Assembly (NCBI RefSeq): GCF_051175565.1
Contig: NZ_CP195105.1
Coordinates: 3,038,001-3,102,000 of the forward strand
DNA: 64,000 nucleotides
From: Daejeonia sp002484105
Lineage (GTDB): Bacteria > Bacteroidota > Bacteroidia > Flavobacteriales > Weeksellaceae
Direction of reading: 5' to 3'
Each line of letters begins with the position of its first letter. Position 1 is the first letter of the stretch. Both the position numbers and the translations under genes were made by a program. A model generated the notes under the pieces. The model was not told the origin of the DNA and did not search any database. It was given only the letters and a program-made list of their open reading frames with translations. Shown piece by piece: positions 25,285 through 33,537 of the stretch.

Positions 25285-26694
25285 TTATTTTGTTTTTCTC
25301 TTGAATTTTGCTGTTCCTTCAGGGATATCCTGAACGGTGCGGAAGCCGATATAGCTTCTTGCAGAATCTTTCCTTTCCCAGTCTCTGTATCCCGTCATCA
25401 GCATATAGCCGACATCTTTCCACGAACCGCCTCTTACCACCTTGCGTACTTCTTTGTATGCCTGATTAGACAAATAAGGATTCAGAGTAGATGAAAAGAG
25501 ATAGGTTGAGTTGTTATAGGGAGATTCTGTCCATTCCGATACATTTCCTGCCATATCATACAGACCGTAACCGTTTTTAGGAAACTGTTTCACAGGTGCG
25601 GTATAGGTATAAGTTCCTTTTTTCTCATCTTCGATATAAGTTCCTCTTTTGGGTTTGAAATTGGCCAGGTAGCAACCTCGGTCATCAATCAGATAAGGAC
25701 CACCCCACGGATAAGTGGCGTTGTCAAGCCCACCCCTTGCGGCATATTCCCATTCTGCTTCTGTAGGAAGACGGAATGCCATTGGTTTCTGCTTTCTCTT
25801 TTTAAGACTTTCGTTATAATCGGATTTCAGTTTGGATTTGAAGTTACAGTAGGCTCTTGCCTGATCCCAGGTAACCCCTACCACCGGATAATTTTTATAG
25901 GCAGAATGCCAGAAATATCCATCATAAAGAGGCTCGTTATAAGCGTAGTTGAAGTCTTTGATCCATACAGTGGTATCGGGATAAACTGCGATACTTTCCT
26001 TTTTAAGATATTTGGTACCTCTTGATTTGTCTTTGACGGCAGATTCGACATCCTCCCACTGGAAAGAATACTTGAGTTTTCTGGTATCAATCACACGTTC
26101 GTTATTAATACGTTCTGCTTTGGGAAGATACATGGACTCCAAAACTTCAGCATACTGCACATCAGGATAGTCGGCTGTTGTCCAGTGTAAAGGGACGGAC
26201 CAGTCGAGTCTTTTGGATTCATCATATCCGTCACGTCCTCCCTGAGACTCCAGATATTCCTGGTAAGGCGTCTGGTTATCGGCTTTTTTGGAGAGATAGG
26301 CATAGTCTGCAATACCTGCCCCATTTCCGTTTCCGCCTCCATCTCCGGCAGCTTCGGCAAGCAATGTTCTGGCAATAGAGTCTCTTACATAATTGATAAA
26401 AACGCGGTATTCGGCATTGGTGGTTTCAGTTTCATCCATAAAGAATGACGAAACGGTTACTGTTGTCAGCGGTGCTTTCTCGGGAGTGTTGGTCATATCC
26501 TCATCTGCCAGGCCCATAATGAAAGATCCGCCCGGTATGGCAACCATTCCATAAGGTCTTTCGGCAACAAAAGATTTAGATTTCTCTCTCGGAACGAGTT
26601 CTCCCCTCATTCCCGGTTTCCCAGATGACTTCTTCCCTCCTGAACAGGAGATAATAACTGACGCTGATATTAATATGAGCAAAACTCTTTTCAT
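25285..26694 (-). CDS. gldK: Gliding motility / type IX secretion lipoprotein GldK
   Basis: The 469-residue protein is a lipoprotein (lipobox before Cys17) with a formylglycine-generating-enzyme/SUMF1-like fold: MVAIPGGSFIMG near residue 50, FRLPTEAEWEYAARGG, and GNVSEWTESPYN with WERKDSARSYIGFR at the end. The fold is structural in this family. GldK (PorK) forms the ring with GldN under the outer membrane. It is the first gene of the gldKLMN operon. The 109-base spacer before it contains a near-consensus -7 (TATATTTA) but no clear -33 element. Confidence 0.95.
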   Translation of the reverse strand: MKRVLLILISASVIISCSGGKKSSGKPGMRGELVPREKSKSFVAERPYGMVAIPGGSFIMGLADEDMTNTPEKAPLTTVTVSSFFMDETETTNAEYRVFINYVRDSIARTLLAEAAGDGGGNGNGAGIADYAYLSKKADNQTPYQEYLESQGGRDGYDESKRLDWSVPLHWTTADYPDVQYAEVLESMYLPKAERINNERVIDTRKLKYSFQWEDVESAVKDKSRGTKYLKKESIAVYPDTTVWIKDFNYAYNEPLYDGYFWHSAYKNYPVVGVTWDQARAYCNFKSKLKSDYNESLKKRKQKPMAFRLPTEAEWEYAARGGLDNATYPWGGPYLIDDRGCYLANFKPKRGTYIEDEKKGTYTYTAPVKQFPKNGYGLYDMAGNVSEWTESPYNNSTYLFSSTLNPYLSNQAYKEVRKVVRGGSWKDVGYMLMTGYRDWERKDSARSYIGFRTVQDIPEGTAKFKRKTK

Positions 26695-26803
26695 GCTATA
26701 TCCAAAAATTAAGCGGTAAATATATAATTTTTTTTAGAAAATCTTAACACTTATTTGCAAACGCAAAAAACTTTGTATTATTATTCTGTCTGCAGCAAAA
26801 AAA

Positions 26804-28657
26804 TTATTCTACAGTAACAGACTTCGCAAGATTGCGGGGCTGGTCTACATTAGCTCCGCGGTCTACTGCAACATAATATGCCAGCAACTGCAAAGGCACC
26901 GAAGCGACAATAGGTGAAAAACATTCTGATGTATCCGGAATTTCTATAATATGGTCTGCCATAGCGGCTACCTGATCATCCCCTTTGTTAACAACCGCAA
27001 TTACTTTTCCTTTTCTGGCCTTGATTTCCTGAACATTGCTGACAATCTTGTCATAATGCCCTTTTTTGGGAGCGATAATGACAATCGGCATATTTTCGTC
27101 TATCAGGGCGATAGGGCCATGCTTCATTTCGGCTGCGGGATATCCCTCTGCATGGATATAGGAAATCTCCTTTAATTTCAGCGCGCCTTCCAGAGCGGTA
27201 GGGTAATTATATCCTCTGCCGAGATACAGACAGTTTGCCACCGGAATAAAATCTTTGGCAATTTCCTGAACGGTTTCGTTGGTGCTTTGCAGAACTTCTT
27301 CCACTTTTGCAGGGATGGTATCGAGTTCTGTAATCAGCCTCATGAATTCGGCATTGCTGAGATTGCCATTGTGTTTTCCCAGTTTCAGGGCTATAAGAGA
27401 GAGAATGGTAAGCTGTGCAGTAAATGCTTTTGTTGAAGCTACCCCAATTTCCGGTCCGGCATGTGTATAGGATCCGGCATCGGTATATCTGGCGATGGAA
27501 GAGTCTACAACATTGCATATGCCATATACGAATGCTCCTCTTTCTTTGGCCAGCTTGATGGCAGCCATTGTATCGGCGGTCTCACCGGACTGTGAAATAG
27601 CGATGACAACATCTTTGCTTGTAATAATTGGATTTCTGTACCGGAATTCTGATGCGTATTCCACTTCTACAGGGATACGTGCATATTCTTCAATCAGATA
27701 TTCACCAATCAGCCCGGCATGCCAGGACGTTCCGCATGCAATGATGATAATGCGTTCTGCATTCAAGAAGCGTTGCAGATGGTCCCATATTCCTGCCATT
27801 TTGATAATTCCTTCGTCTACAAGAAGACGTCCTCTCATGGTATCCTGGATGGATTTTGGCTGTTCAAAGATCTCTTTCAGCATAAAATGTTCATACCCTC
27901 CTTTTTCAATCTGCTCCAGACTGACCTTCAGTTCCTGAATAGCAGGAGTGACCTTGACATTATCTTTTATGGAACGGATATCAACACCGTCTTTCAGGGA
28001 AACAATTGCCATATGGCCTTCTTCAAGATAGATGGCCTCTTTGGTAAATTCTACAAACGGAGATGCATCTGAGGCGATGAAATATTCATTTTCTCCCAAC
28101 CCGATCGCCAATGGTGAGCCTAACCTTCCCACAACAAGCACTCCCGGGAAATCGTCATGCATTACAGCTACAGCGTAGGCACCATATACTTCATTGAGCG
28201 CACAGCGCACTGCTGCAGGAAATTCCATTGTGGGATCGAGATCCATAAAATACTGGATCAGATTTACGAGTACTTCTGTATCCGTTTCGGATTTGAAGGT
28301 AAATCCCTTCTCCAGCAGCATCGTCTTGATGGTATCATAATTTTCGATAATCCCGTTGTGGACAATCGCTATTTTGCCGTTATTGGAAATATGCGGATGT
28401 GAATTTCGGTCACTCGGTACGCCATGTGTTGCCCAGCGTGTATGCCCCATCCCGACGTGTGCCGTCTTGCGGAACTGTCCCGATATTGCAACAAGATCTT
28501 CTACTTTTCCTTTGGTTTTGGCGACCTCGAAATGGCCGTTGTCCTGATCCAAAACAACCCCTGCACTGTCATAGCCACGGTACTCCAGCCTCCGGAGCCC
28601 GTTGATGACGATATCATACGCATCCTGATATCCTGTATATCCGACAATACCACACAT
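26804..28657 (-). CDS. glmS: Glutamine-fructose-6-phosphate aminotransferase (isomerizing)
   Basis: The 617-residue protein starts MCGIVGYTG, so Cys2 becomes the N-terminal nucleophile of the class II glutamine amidotransferase domain (about residues 2-220; GMGHTRWATHG is the substrate loop). Two SIS sugar-isomerase domains follow (ACGTSWHAG near residue 310; the C-terminal one has SEGYPAAEMKHGPIAL). It makes glucosamine-6-phosphate for peptidoglycan and lipid A. It is the last gene of a unit with a DUF4270 lipoprotein and a short GT5-like gene. No glmS ribozyme is visible in the 50 bases before it. Confidence 0.97.
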   Translation of the reverse strand: MCGIVGYTGYQDAYDIVINGLRRLEYRGYDSAGVVLDQDNGHFEVAKTKGKVEDLVAISGQFRKTAHVGMGHTRWATHGVPSDRNSHPHISNNGKIAIVHNGIIENYDTIKTMLLEKGFTFKSETDTEVLVNLIQYFMDLDPTMEFPAAVRCALNEVYGAYAVAVMHDDFPGVLVVGRLGSPLAIGLGENEYFIASDASPFVEFTKEAIYLEEGHMAIVSLKDGVDIRSIKDNVKVTPAIQELKVSLEQIEKGGYEHFMLKEIFEQPKSIQDTMRGRLLVDEGIIKMAGIWDHLQRFLNAERIIIIACGTSWHAGLIGEYLIEEYARIPVEVEYASEFRYRNPIITSKDVVIAISQSGETADTMAAIKLAKERGAFVYGICNVVDSSIARYTDAGSYTHAGPEIGVASTKAFTAQLTILSLIALKLGKHNGNLSNAEFMRLITELDTIPAKVEEVLQSTNETVQEIAKDFIPVANCLYLGRGYNYPTALEGALKLKEISYIHAEGYPAAEMKHGPIALIDENMPIVIIAPKKGHYDKIVSNVQEIKARKGKVIAVVNKGDDQVAAMADHIIEIPDTSECFSPIVASVPLQLLAYYVAVDRGANVDQPRNLAKSVTVE

Positions 28658-28707
28658 ATTTTATATCTTATCTAATTAAATTATTTTTATGATTCAACAA
28701 AATTATA

Positions 28708-30267
28708 TTATTTCTTGACATATGTCACCAGAAGTTGCGCTCTTTTTACATTGCCAGGATCTGTTCCAACCAGAACGATGCGCTGCGGGCTATAGATACG
28801 GCTGTCAACATTCTGTCCGTAATATGCTCCTGTAGACGAATTGGTAAGATAGTCGCCGAGTTTCATTACCAGACTGATATCCTGTGGGGTATCTTCGTCT
28901 TCCACCTGAGTTTTGAGGGTTTTGGTGATGCCTATATCATAATACGCAGGATTTTTTGAGGTATCATACGCTTTTACAAGCTTGTAGACACCATTATATG
29001 AATATGCGGTAATATCTGAAAGAAAATCATACAGATTTTTCTTCATCACAGTAAAGGATTTTGGTTTTTCGTACGAATTGTTCCATGTTTCCTCATCAGA
29101 ATAGAAACGGAGTTTTGCAGAAATGATTCCGATTTTTTCATTTTTGTACAGCTCTTTCAGCTGCTCGATAGTTGTTTTGCTGATGGTAACGCCAAAGTTT
29201 GGACCGCCCATTCCCTGTACATAGAGTTTTGCATCTCCGGTTGTGGGATTGGAAGCAGCCAGAGCCGTCTGTATTGCCGCTCCGTTACGGTCATATTCAA
29301 TCTGAGAAAAACTTGGGTTGGAAGAACTCAGATTAAAAGACAAGGAAGCCTGTACCCTCGTGGTATCGGTAGCAGATGTGTTTCTTTTATAATACATCAC
29401 TATATCTTCTGAAGAGGGAATGGCGAGTTTCATCATATATCCGTCGTCTTCCGCGACAGAAATCCTAATTCCCTTAAAATAACGGATAAAATTCGCTACA
29501 TTGCTGAGATCAGCCTGTCCTTCTTTGTCTAGAATCTTGGTTTTGAAAAAATTATTGTCCAACGGAATTCTGATGGACGGTGTCGTACGGCTGAGCAACT
29601 CACTGTTATCACTGTCTTTGGTGATTTCAACCGTGGTAATATACCCGTTGATGGTTTTACTGCCAATCAGTGTCCCTACGGAAACCGGTGCATTGGAAAT
29701 TATCGTATCGCTGACAGAGCCAAGAAAATTATTGACTTCATTGATATTAACCGTCAGCTTTGCCGGTGCTCCGTTGATGATCTTTTTTCCATATTTGTAA
29801 ACGGGATAGGTTTTCACCACTTTTTTTGCGGCGACACTGCCCTCCGGCCAGATATAGTCTTCATTCGTAGTAGTGGTCACAGAATCTGAAGCCGAATAAT
29901 ACCTGGGTTTCAACACCATGACAACGGAGTCAATCACCGGATTCACCCCAAAAGAAGGTGCATAAGATCCCATCCTGATCTGTGATACAAAAGACGCTTT
30001 CTGCTTCCCGAACTGCGGCTCGCTGAAAGCACCGAGTACCAGCGTATCTTTGCGTACAGAACTCGAAATACGGCCATCGCTGCGTATGGTATCGTTGTTG
30101 GTGAGGTTGTAGGCTACCACATCGTAAGCCGCCTTGATTCCGTCGGCGGTATCCCCGTCAAAAAATTGAGATCCCAAGCTATCAGGATCCGAATCACAAC
30201 TGCAAACCAGCAGCCCCCCAGCCACCAGAAGCATGGCTTTATAATACCAATTATTCTTATTAATCAT
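28708..30267 (-). CDS. DUF4270 family lipoprotein
   Basis: The 519-residue protein has a lipoprotein signal peptide (hydrophobic core to about residue 22, VCSC with Cys24 as the probable lipidated residue) and the DUF4270 layout. It is mostly beta strands with many Ser/Thr/Asn, including RISSSVRKDTLVLGAFSEPQFG and GGPNFGVTISK. The family is found in Bacteroidota outer membranes; no function is established. It lies 12 bases after the GT5-like gene and 50 bases before glmS, so it is co-transcribed with both. A role in cell envelope assembly linked to amino-sugar supply is an inference from position only. Confidence 0.85.
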   Translation of the reverse strand: MINKNNWYYKAMLLVAGGLLVCSCDSDPDSLGSQFFDGDTADGIKAAYDVVAYNLTNNDTIRSDGRISSSVRKDTLVLGAFSEPQFGKQKASFVSQIRMGSYAPSFGVNPVIDSVVMVLKPRYYSASDSVTTTTNEDYIWPEGSVAAKKVVKTYPVYKYGKKIINGAPAKLTVNINEVNNFLGSVSDTIISNAPVSVGTLIGSKTINGYITTVEITKDSDNSELLSRTTPSIRIPLDNNFFKTKILDKEGQADLSNVANFIRYFKGIRISVAEDDGYMMKLAIPSSEDIVMYYKRNTSATDTTRVQASLSFNLSSSNPSFSQIEYDRNGAAIQTALAASNPTTGDAKLYVQGMGGPNFGVTISKTTIEQLKELYKNEKIGIISAKLRFYSDEETWNNSYEKPKSFTVMKKNLYDFLSDITAYSYNGVYKLVKAYDTSKNPAYYDIGITKTLKTQVEDEDTPQDISLVMKLGDYLTNSSTGAYYGQNVDSRIYSPQRIVLVGTDPGNVKRAQLLVTYVKK

Positions 30268-30279
30268 TAATATATATTC

Positions 30280-31053
30280 TTATTTATAAATTTGGTCTAT
30301 GGATTCCGGTTCCACATAATCTTTTTTGTCTGCAGAAATCAGATCATATGCCTTGTCCAGTTCTCCTTCAAGAAATTCGTCCCCTTTCACTACGGTATCC
30401 ACAAAATTCATACTGTCAATATTAAAATTCTGAAGAGTCGGATTTTCCAGGCCTTTCAGTCCGTCAATATTGTCAAATTTCAGGATATCTGCAATACCGG
30501 CATTCAGTACGGCATCCGGCTCGTTATATACCGACATGACGAGTTGCGTATTCTTGAAGTAATAATCGTTTTTATAGAAAGTATTCAGGTAGATTGGGAT
30601 GAAGGAACTCATCCAGCCGTTGAAATGGATAACATCCGGCACCCAGTTAAGTTTTTTGATGGTCTCAATTACACCACGAGCAAAAAAAACGGCGCGCTCG
30701 CCATTATCTTCGTAGAATTTGCCTTCTGCATCGTGATAGAACGTTTTTCTTTTGAAATATTCATCATTGTCGATGAAATAAACCTGAAGACGCTCTCCCG
30801 GAAGTGACGCCACTTTAATTATAAGCGGCTGATCCAGATCGTTGATAATAATATTCATCCCCGAAAGACGGATCACTTCATGAAGTTGAAACTTTCTCTC
30901 GCTGATAAGCCCGAATCTTGGCATAAAAACCCGGACATCATTACCTTCTCTGTACATTTTCAGCGCCATTTTGTTTACCATTGCCGCCATATTGCTATCT
31001 TCCTGATAGGGAAACATCTCGGTGGTAACATATAAAATTTTCTGGTTTGGCAT
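30280..31053 (-). CDS. Short GT5-like (glycogen/starch synthase N-domain) protein, probably not an active synthase
   Basis: The 257-residue product matches only the N-terminal Rossmann domain of glycogen/starch synthases (usually about 470 residues). It starts KILYVTTEMFPYQEDSNMAAMVNKMA, where active synthases have the ADP-glucose-binding KxGG motif; here that motif is absent. The segment DVIHFNGWMSSFIPIYL corresponds to the usual HxHDWH region with the histidine/aspartate pattern changed. There is no C-terminal nucleotide-binding domain, and the reading frame ends cleanly, so it is a distinct short family, not a broken gene. It heads the operon with DUF4270 and glmS. Confidence 0.78.
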   Translation of the reverse strand: MPNQKILYVTTEMFPYQEDSNMAAMVNKMALKMYREGNDVRVFMPRFGLISERKFQLHEVIRLSGMNIIINDLDQPLIIKVASLPGERLQVYFIDNDEYFKRKTFYHDAEGKFYEDNGERAVFFARGVIETIKKLNWVPDVIHFNGWMSSFIPIYLNTFYKNDYYFKNTQLVMSVYNEPDAVLNAGIADILKFDNIDGLKGLENPTLQNFNIDSMNFVDTVVKGDEFLEGELDKAYDLISADKKDYVEPESIDQIYK

Positions 31054-31092
31054 AATATTCTGCTTATCCTGTTTTTAAGATATAGTTTGGTG

Positions 31093-31100
31093 CAAAATTA
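31093..31100 (-). promoter_or_regulatory. -7 element TAATTTTG before the GT5-like/DUF4270/glmS unit
   Basis: An exact TAnnTTTG octamer on the minus strand about 40 bases upstream of the start codon. Confidence 0.5.
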
Positions 31101-31182
31101 CAAAAAATTAATCTAAATTCCGGCTCTTAACATTTTTTATGAAAGACGCCGCACAATACGGGTACAGGATACATTTTTTATT

Positions 31183-31190
31183 TACTTTTG
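31183..31190 (+). promoter_or_regulatory. -7 element TACTTTTG before panC
   Basis: An exact TAnnTTTG octamer ending 12 bases before the panC ATG, so the leader would be very short. It lies in the divergent spacer shared with the GT5-like gene. Confidence 0.45.
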
Positions 31191-31202
31191 TCAAAAAAAT
31201 TC

Positions 31203-32051
31203 ATGGAAGTTTTCAGAGACCGAAAAACACTCAGAGATTATATTGAACGAAACAAAGAAATGGGAAAAACCATTGGTTTTGCTCCCACCATGGGTGCCCT
31301 TCACAAGGGACATCTCAGCCTGTATGAACTGGCAAGAAAGCATAATGACCTTGTCATTTCCTCAATATTTGTCAACCCCACACAATTCAACAACCCAGAA
31401 GACCTCAAAAAGTATCCCCGCAATGTAGAGCAGGATATCCAGCTGCTGAAAAAATCAGGATTTGTAGATGCCGTATATATTCCTGAAATCAGCGACATCT
31501 ATCCTGAGGGCGCCATAAGCCGTCATTATGATTTTGACGGATTGGAACATGAGATGGAAGGAAGTTTCCGGCCGGGACATTTTGATGGAGTAGGAACAGT
31601 TGTGGAAGAGCTTCTGCGCCAGGTAAAACCTGACAATGCCTATTTTGGTGAAAAAGACTTCCAGCAGCTTGCGATCATCAGAAAAATGGTGAAAAACAGA
31701 AAACTGCACGTAAAAATACACGGCGTGCCCATTGTGCGGGAAGAAAGCGGACTTGCCTTCAGCTCCCGAAACGAACGGCTAAATGCAAAGGAGCGAGAAG
31801 CAGCCACCGTGATTCATACAACTTTAATCAAGGTAAACGACTGGTTCCGGGTAATGACGGTTTCCGAAATCAAAAAAAGAGTGCAGGATATTTTTGACGA
31901 TTTAAGAGGTTTCAAACTAGAGTATTTCATTATTGCAGATGAAGAAACCCTGAAAGAAACCGACTTTTACTACAAAGACCGGCCATACCGTGCCTTCATT
32001 GCCGTATACGTTGGGGACGTCCGTTTGATTGACAACATGCATATGGACTGA
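31203..32051 (+). CDS. panC: Pantothenate synthetase
   Basis: The 282-residue enzyme joins pantoate and beta-alanine with ATP to make pantothenate. The start at the ATG at 31203 (MEVFRDRKTL) gives the family length; an upstream in-frame TTG falls within the -7 element. Seen are the adenylate-binding motif APTMGALHKGHLSL (near residue 28), FVNPTQFNNPEDL, FRPGHFDGVGTVV, and EKDFQQLAIIRKM. The partner gene panD is not adjacent here. The gene is divergent from the glmS unit and convergent with the tRNA operon. Confidence 0.95.
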   Translation: MEVFRDRKTLRDYIERNKEMGKTIGFAPTMGALHKGHLSLYELARKHNDLVISSIFVNPTQFNNPEDLKKYPRNVEQDIQLLKKSGFVDAVYIPEISDIYPEGAISRHYDFDGLEHEMEGSFRPGHFDGVGTVVEELLRQVKPDNAYFGEKDFQQLAIIRKMVKNRKLHVKIHGVPIVREESGLAFSSRNERLNAKEREAATVIHTTLIKVNDWFRVMTVSEIKKRVQDIFDDLRGFKLEYFIIADEETLKETDFYYKDRPYRAFIAVYVGDVRLIDNMHMD

Positions 32052-32052
32052 T

Positions 32053-32088
32053 AAAAAAATCAGAAGCTTTCTTTCGGAAAGCTTCTGA
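32053..32088 (-). terminator. Terminator of the tRNA-Lys/Leu/Lys operon
   Basis: A 12-base stem (TCAGAAGCTTTC with its complement) is followed by seven T residues on the minus strand only. It therefore serves the tRNA transcript, although it may also stop panC transcription. Confidence 0.85.
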
Positions 32089-32140
32089 AACACCAAATCA
32101 CAAAATATTAATATGAAAAAAATTTACTTTCAGTAAATTG

Positions 32141-32213
32141 TGACCTGGCTGGGATTCGAACCCAGGACCCATACATTAAAAGTGTATTGCTCTACCAGCT
32201 GAGCTACCAGGTC
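32141..32213 (-). tRNA. tRNA-Lys (anticodon TTT), copy 2
   Basis: On the minus strand a complete 73-base cloverleaf is visible: acceptor stem GACCTGG/CCAGGTC with discriminator A, D arm AGCTCAGCTGGTAGAGC, anticodon loop CTTTTAA (anticodon TTT), and T loop GGTTCGAATCC. CCA is not encoded. It is identical in sequence to the copy at 32372-32444. Confidence 0.97.
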
Positions 32214-32254
32214 AGAAAGATAATAGATTCAAATCAATCTAAAACCTTCTTTAG

Positions 32255-32338
32255 TGCCTGCGACTGGACTCGAACCAGCACATCCAATCGGATACCACCC
32301 CCTCAAGATGGCGTGTCTACCAATTTCACCACACAGGC
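32255..32338 (-). tRNA. tRNA-Leu (anticodon GAG)
   Basis: On the minus strand this 84-base class II tRNA has acceptor stem GCCTGTG/CGCAGGC with discriminator A, anticodon stem CCATC/GGTGG with loop TTGAGGG (anticodon GAG), a long variable arm (TATCCGATTGGATG) and T loop GTTCGAGT. CCA is not encoded. It sits between two identical tRNA-Lys genes in one transcript. Confidence 0.95.
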
Positions 32339-32371
32339 AAAAAAAAACCGTAGCGATACGGATTCTTGTTG

Positions 32372-32444
32372 TGACCTGGCTGGGATTCGAACCCAGGACC
32401 CATACATTAAAAGTGTATTGCTCTACCAGCTGAGCTACCAGGTC
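32372..32444 (-). tRNA. tRNA-Lys (anticodon TTT), copy 1
   Basis: This is the first tRNA of the operon (minus strand), with the same 73 bases as the copy at 32141-32213. The identical pair forms a direct repeat about 231 bases apart that could recombine. Confidence 0.97.
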
Positions 32445-32490
32445 GGCCACTTTCGCAACGTTGCTATGCTTATCCGTTTCAAAAGTGGTG

Positions 32491-32520
32491 CAAAGATAAG
32501 GCTTTTTTTAAAATCTCAAA
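32491..32520 (-). promoter_or_regulatory. Promoter of the tRNA operon, TTTG-N18-TATCTTTG
   Basis: On the minus strand TTTG (32517-32520) is followed by 18 bases and TATCTTTG (32491-32498), the strong form of the Bacteroidota consensus. It is about 47 bases from the first tRNA. Confidence 0.75.
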
Positions 32521-32551
32521 ATTTTTTTAGAAATTTGTAAAAAATAAAAAC

Positions 32552-33082
32552 ATGATCATTTCCCTTGCCGGATACATGGGCTGCGGTAAATCCCACATTG
32601 CCAAAATACTAAGCCACAGACTGAATTTCAAATGTATTGATCTGGACGAAGAAATTGCTCTGCGGCAGGGCAAAGCCATCGCCGAAATCTTTGCCGGAAA
32701 GGGTGAAATTGCCTTCCGGAAGATTGAAAAAGAAACACTGGGTATCCTTCTTCAGTCTGAAGAAAACATGATCTTGAGTCTCGGGGGTGGCACTCCTGTA
32801 TATTACCACAATATTGATCTCATCAACCAAAAATCAGAAAGTTTCTATCTGAGAGCTTCTGTTGCCACACTGACGGAGAGACTGACACCTCAGAAATCCC
32901 ACCGCCCGCTCATTGCACGTATCGCTGATGACGATCTTCCGGAGTTCATCTCCAAACATCTGTTTGAAAGAGCGCCTTATTATGCACAATGCCGGCATCA
33001 CCTCATCACGGACGGAAAAACACCGGAAGCCATCACCGATGAAATTATTCGTCTTCTTCCTGATGTGCATCATCCGTATTGA
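32552..33082 (+). CDS. aroK: Shikimate kinase
   Basis: The 176-residue enzyme phosphorylates shikimate with ATP in the aromatic amino-acid pathway. It has the P-loop GYMGCGKS (residues 7-14), the shikimate-site DLDEEI (near residue 33), FRKIEKE and the Walker B-like LSLGGGTPVYY, and the lid region TERLTPQKSHRPLI. The last 38 bases overlap the end of the convergent S4-domain gene. The length is normal for the family. Confidence 0.94.
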   Translation: MIISLAGYMGCGKSHIAKILSHRLNFKCIDLDEEIALRQGKAIAEIFAGKGEIAFRKIEKETLGILLQSEENMILSLGGGTPVYYHNIDLINQKSESFYLRASVATLTERLTPQKSHRPLIARIADDDLPEFISKHLFERAPYYAQCRHHLITDGKTPEAITDEIIRLLPDVHHPY

Positions 33083-33497
33083 AAAAATCTTCCCAGTAGG
33101 ATTCATTATTAAAGGTAAAAGTATCCCCCTCATCATCATCCATAAATTCATGGATGTCGCGGCGGTCTTTTTTGGTAGGCCTTCCCTCGCCTTTTGCCCG
33201 GTAATAATTCTGTTGCAGACGGCGCATTTTCAGAATATCGTACTGCGACTGTTCGGTCATATCCCTGACATATTCCGGTACAAGCCTGGCTCCGAGCCTG
33301 CTTTTGGGAATCTGCAGTACTTTAATACGTATCTCTATCTGGTTTTTTCTGATCCTGATGACATCCCCCTCTCTTACCTCACGTGAACTTTTCACGGCGC
33401 TTTCTCCGATAAAAACACGGTTTTTCTTAATTTCTTCTGCAGCAATACTCCGTGTTTTGTAAATCCTTACACTCCACAAAAATTTATCGATTCTCAT
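33045..33497 (-). CDS. S4-domain RNA-binding protein (Hsp15-like)
   Basis: I start it at the ATG at 33497 (MRIDKFLWSVRIYKTRS), giving 150 residues; a longer frame runs through the promoter of the divergent lipoprotein gene. Residues 1-60 form an S4 RNA-binding domain (IDKFLWSVRIYKTRSIAAE, then GDVIRIRKN). A basic stretch and a very acidic tail (MDDDEGD, DAHQEEDE) follow. Hsp15 relatives bind stalled 50S subunits carrying nascent chains and help recycle them. The stop lies inside the end of aroK. Confidence 0.85.
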   Translation of the reverse strand: MRIDKFLWSVRIYKTRSIAAEEIKKNRVFIGESAVKSSREVREGDVIRIRKNQIEIRIKVLQIPKSRLGARLVPEYVRDMTEQSQYDILKMRRLQQNYYRAKGEGRPTKKDRRDIHEFMDDDEGDTFTFNNESYWEDFFNTDDAHQEEDE

Positions 33498-33507
33498 AAT
33501 TTTTATA

Positions 33508-33515
33508 TACTTTTG
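33508..33515 (+). promoter_or_regulatory. -7 element TACTTTTG before the lipoprotein gene
   Basis: An exact TAnnTTTG octamer 22 bases upstream of the ATG at 33538. Confidence 0.45.
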
Positions 33516-33537
33516 CAGTTCAAAAATAGTTATTTTA

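Noticed and set aside
26750..28700. A glmS ribozyme or riboswitch upstream of glmS
   Set aside because: The gap before glmS is only 50 bases, AT-rich and without stable pairing; this ribozyme is typical of Gram-positive bacteria.
30280..31053. A glycogen synthase broken by a frameshift
   Set aside because: The reading frame ends cleanly 12 bases before the DUF4270 gene, leaving no room for a lost C-terminal domain; it is a short gene, not a pseudogene.
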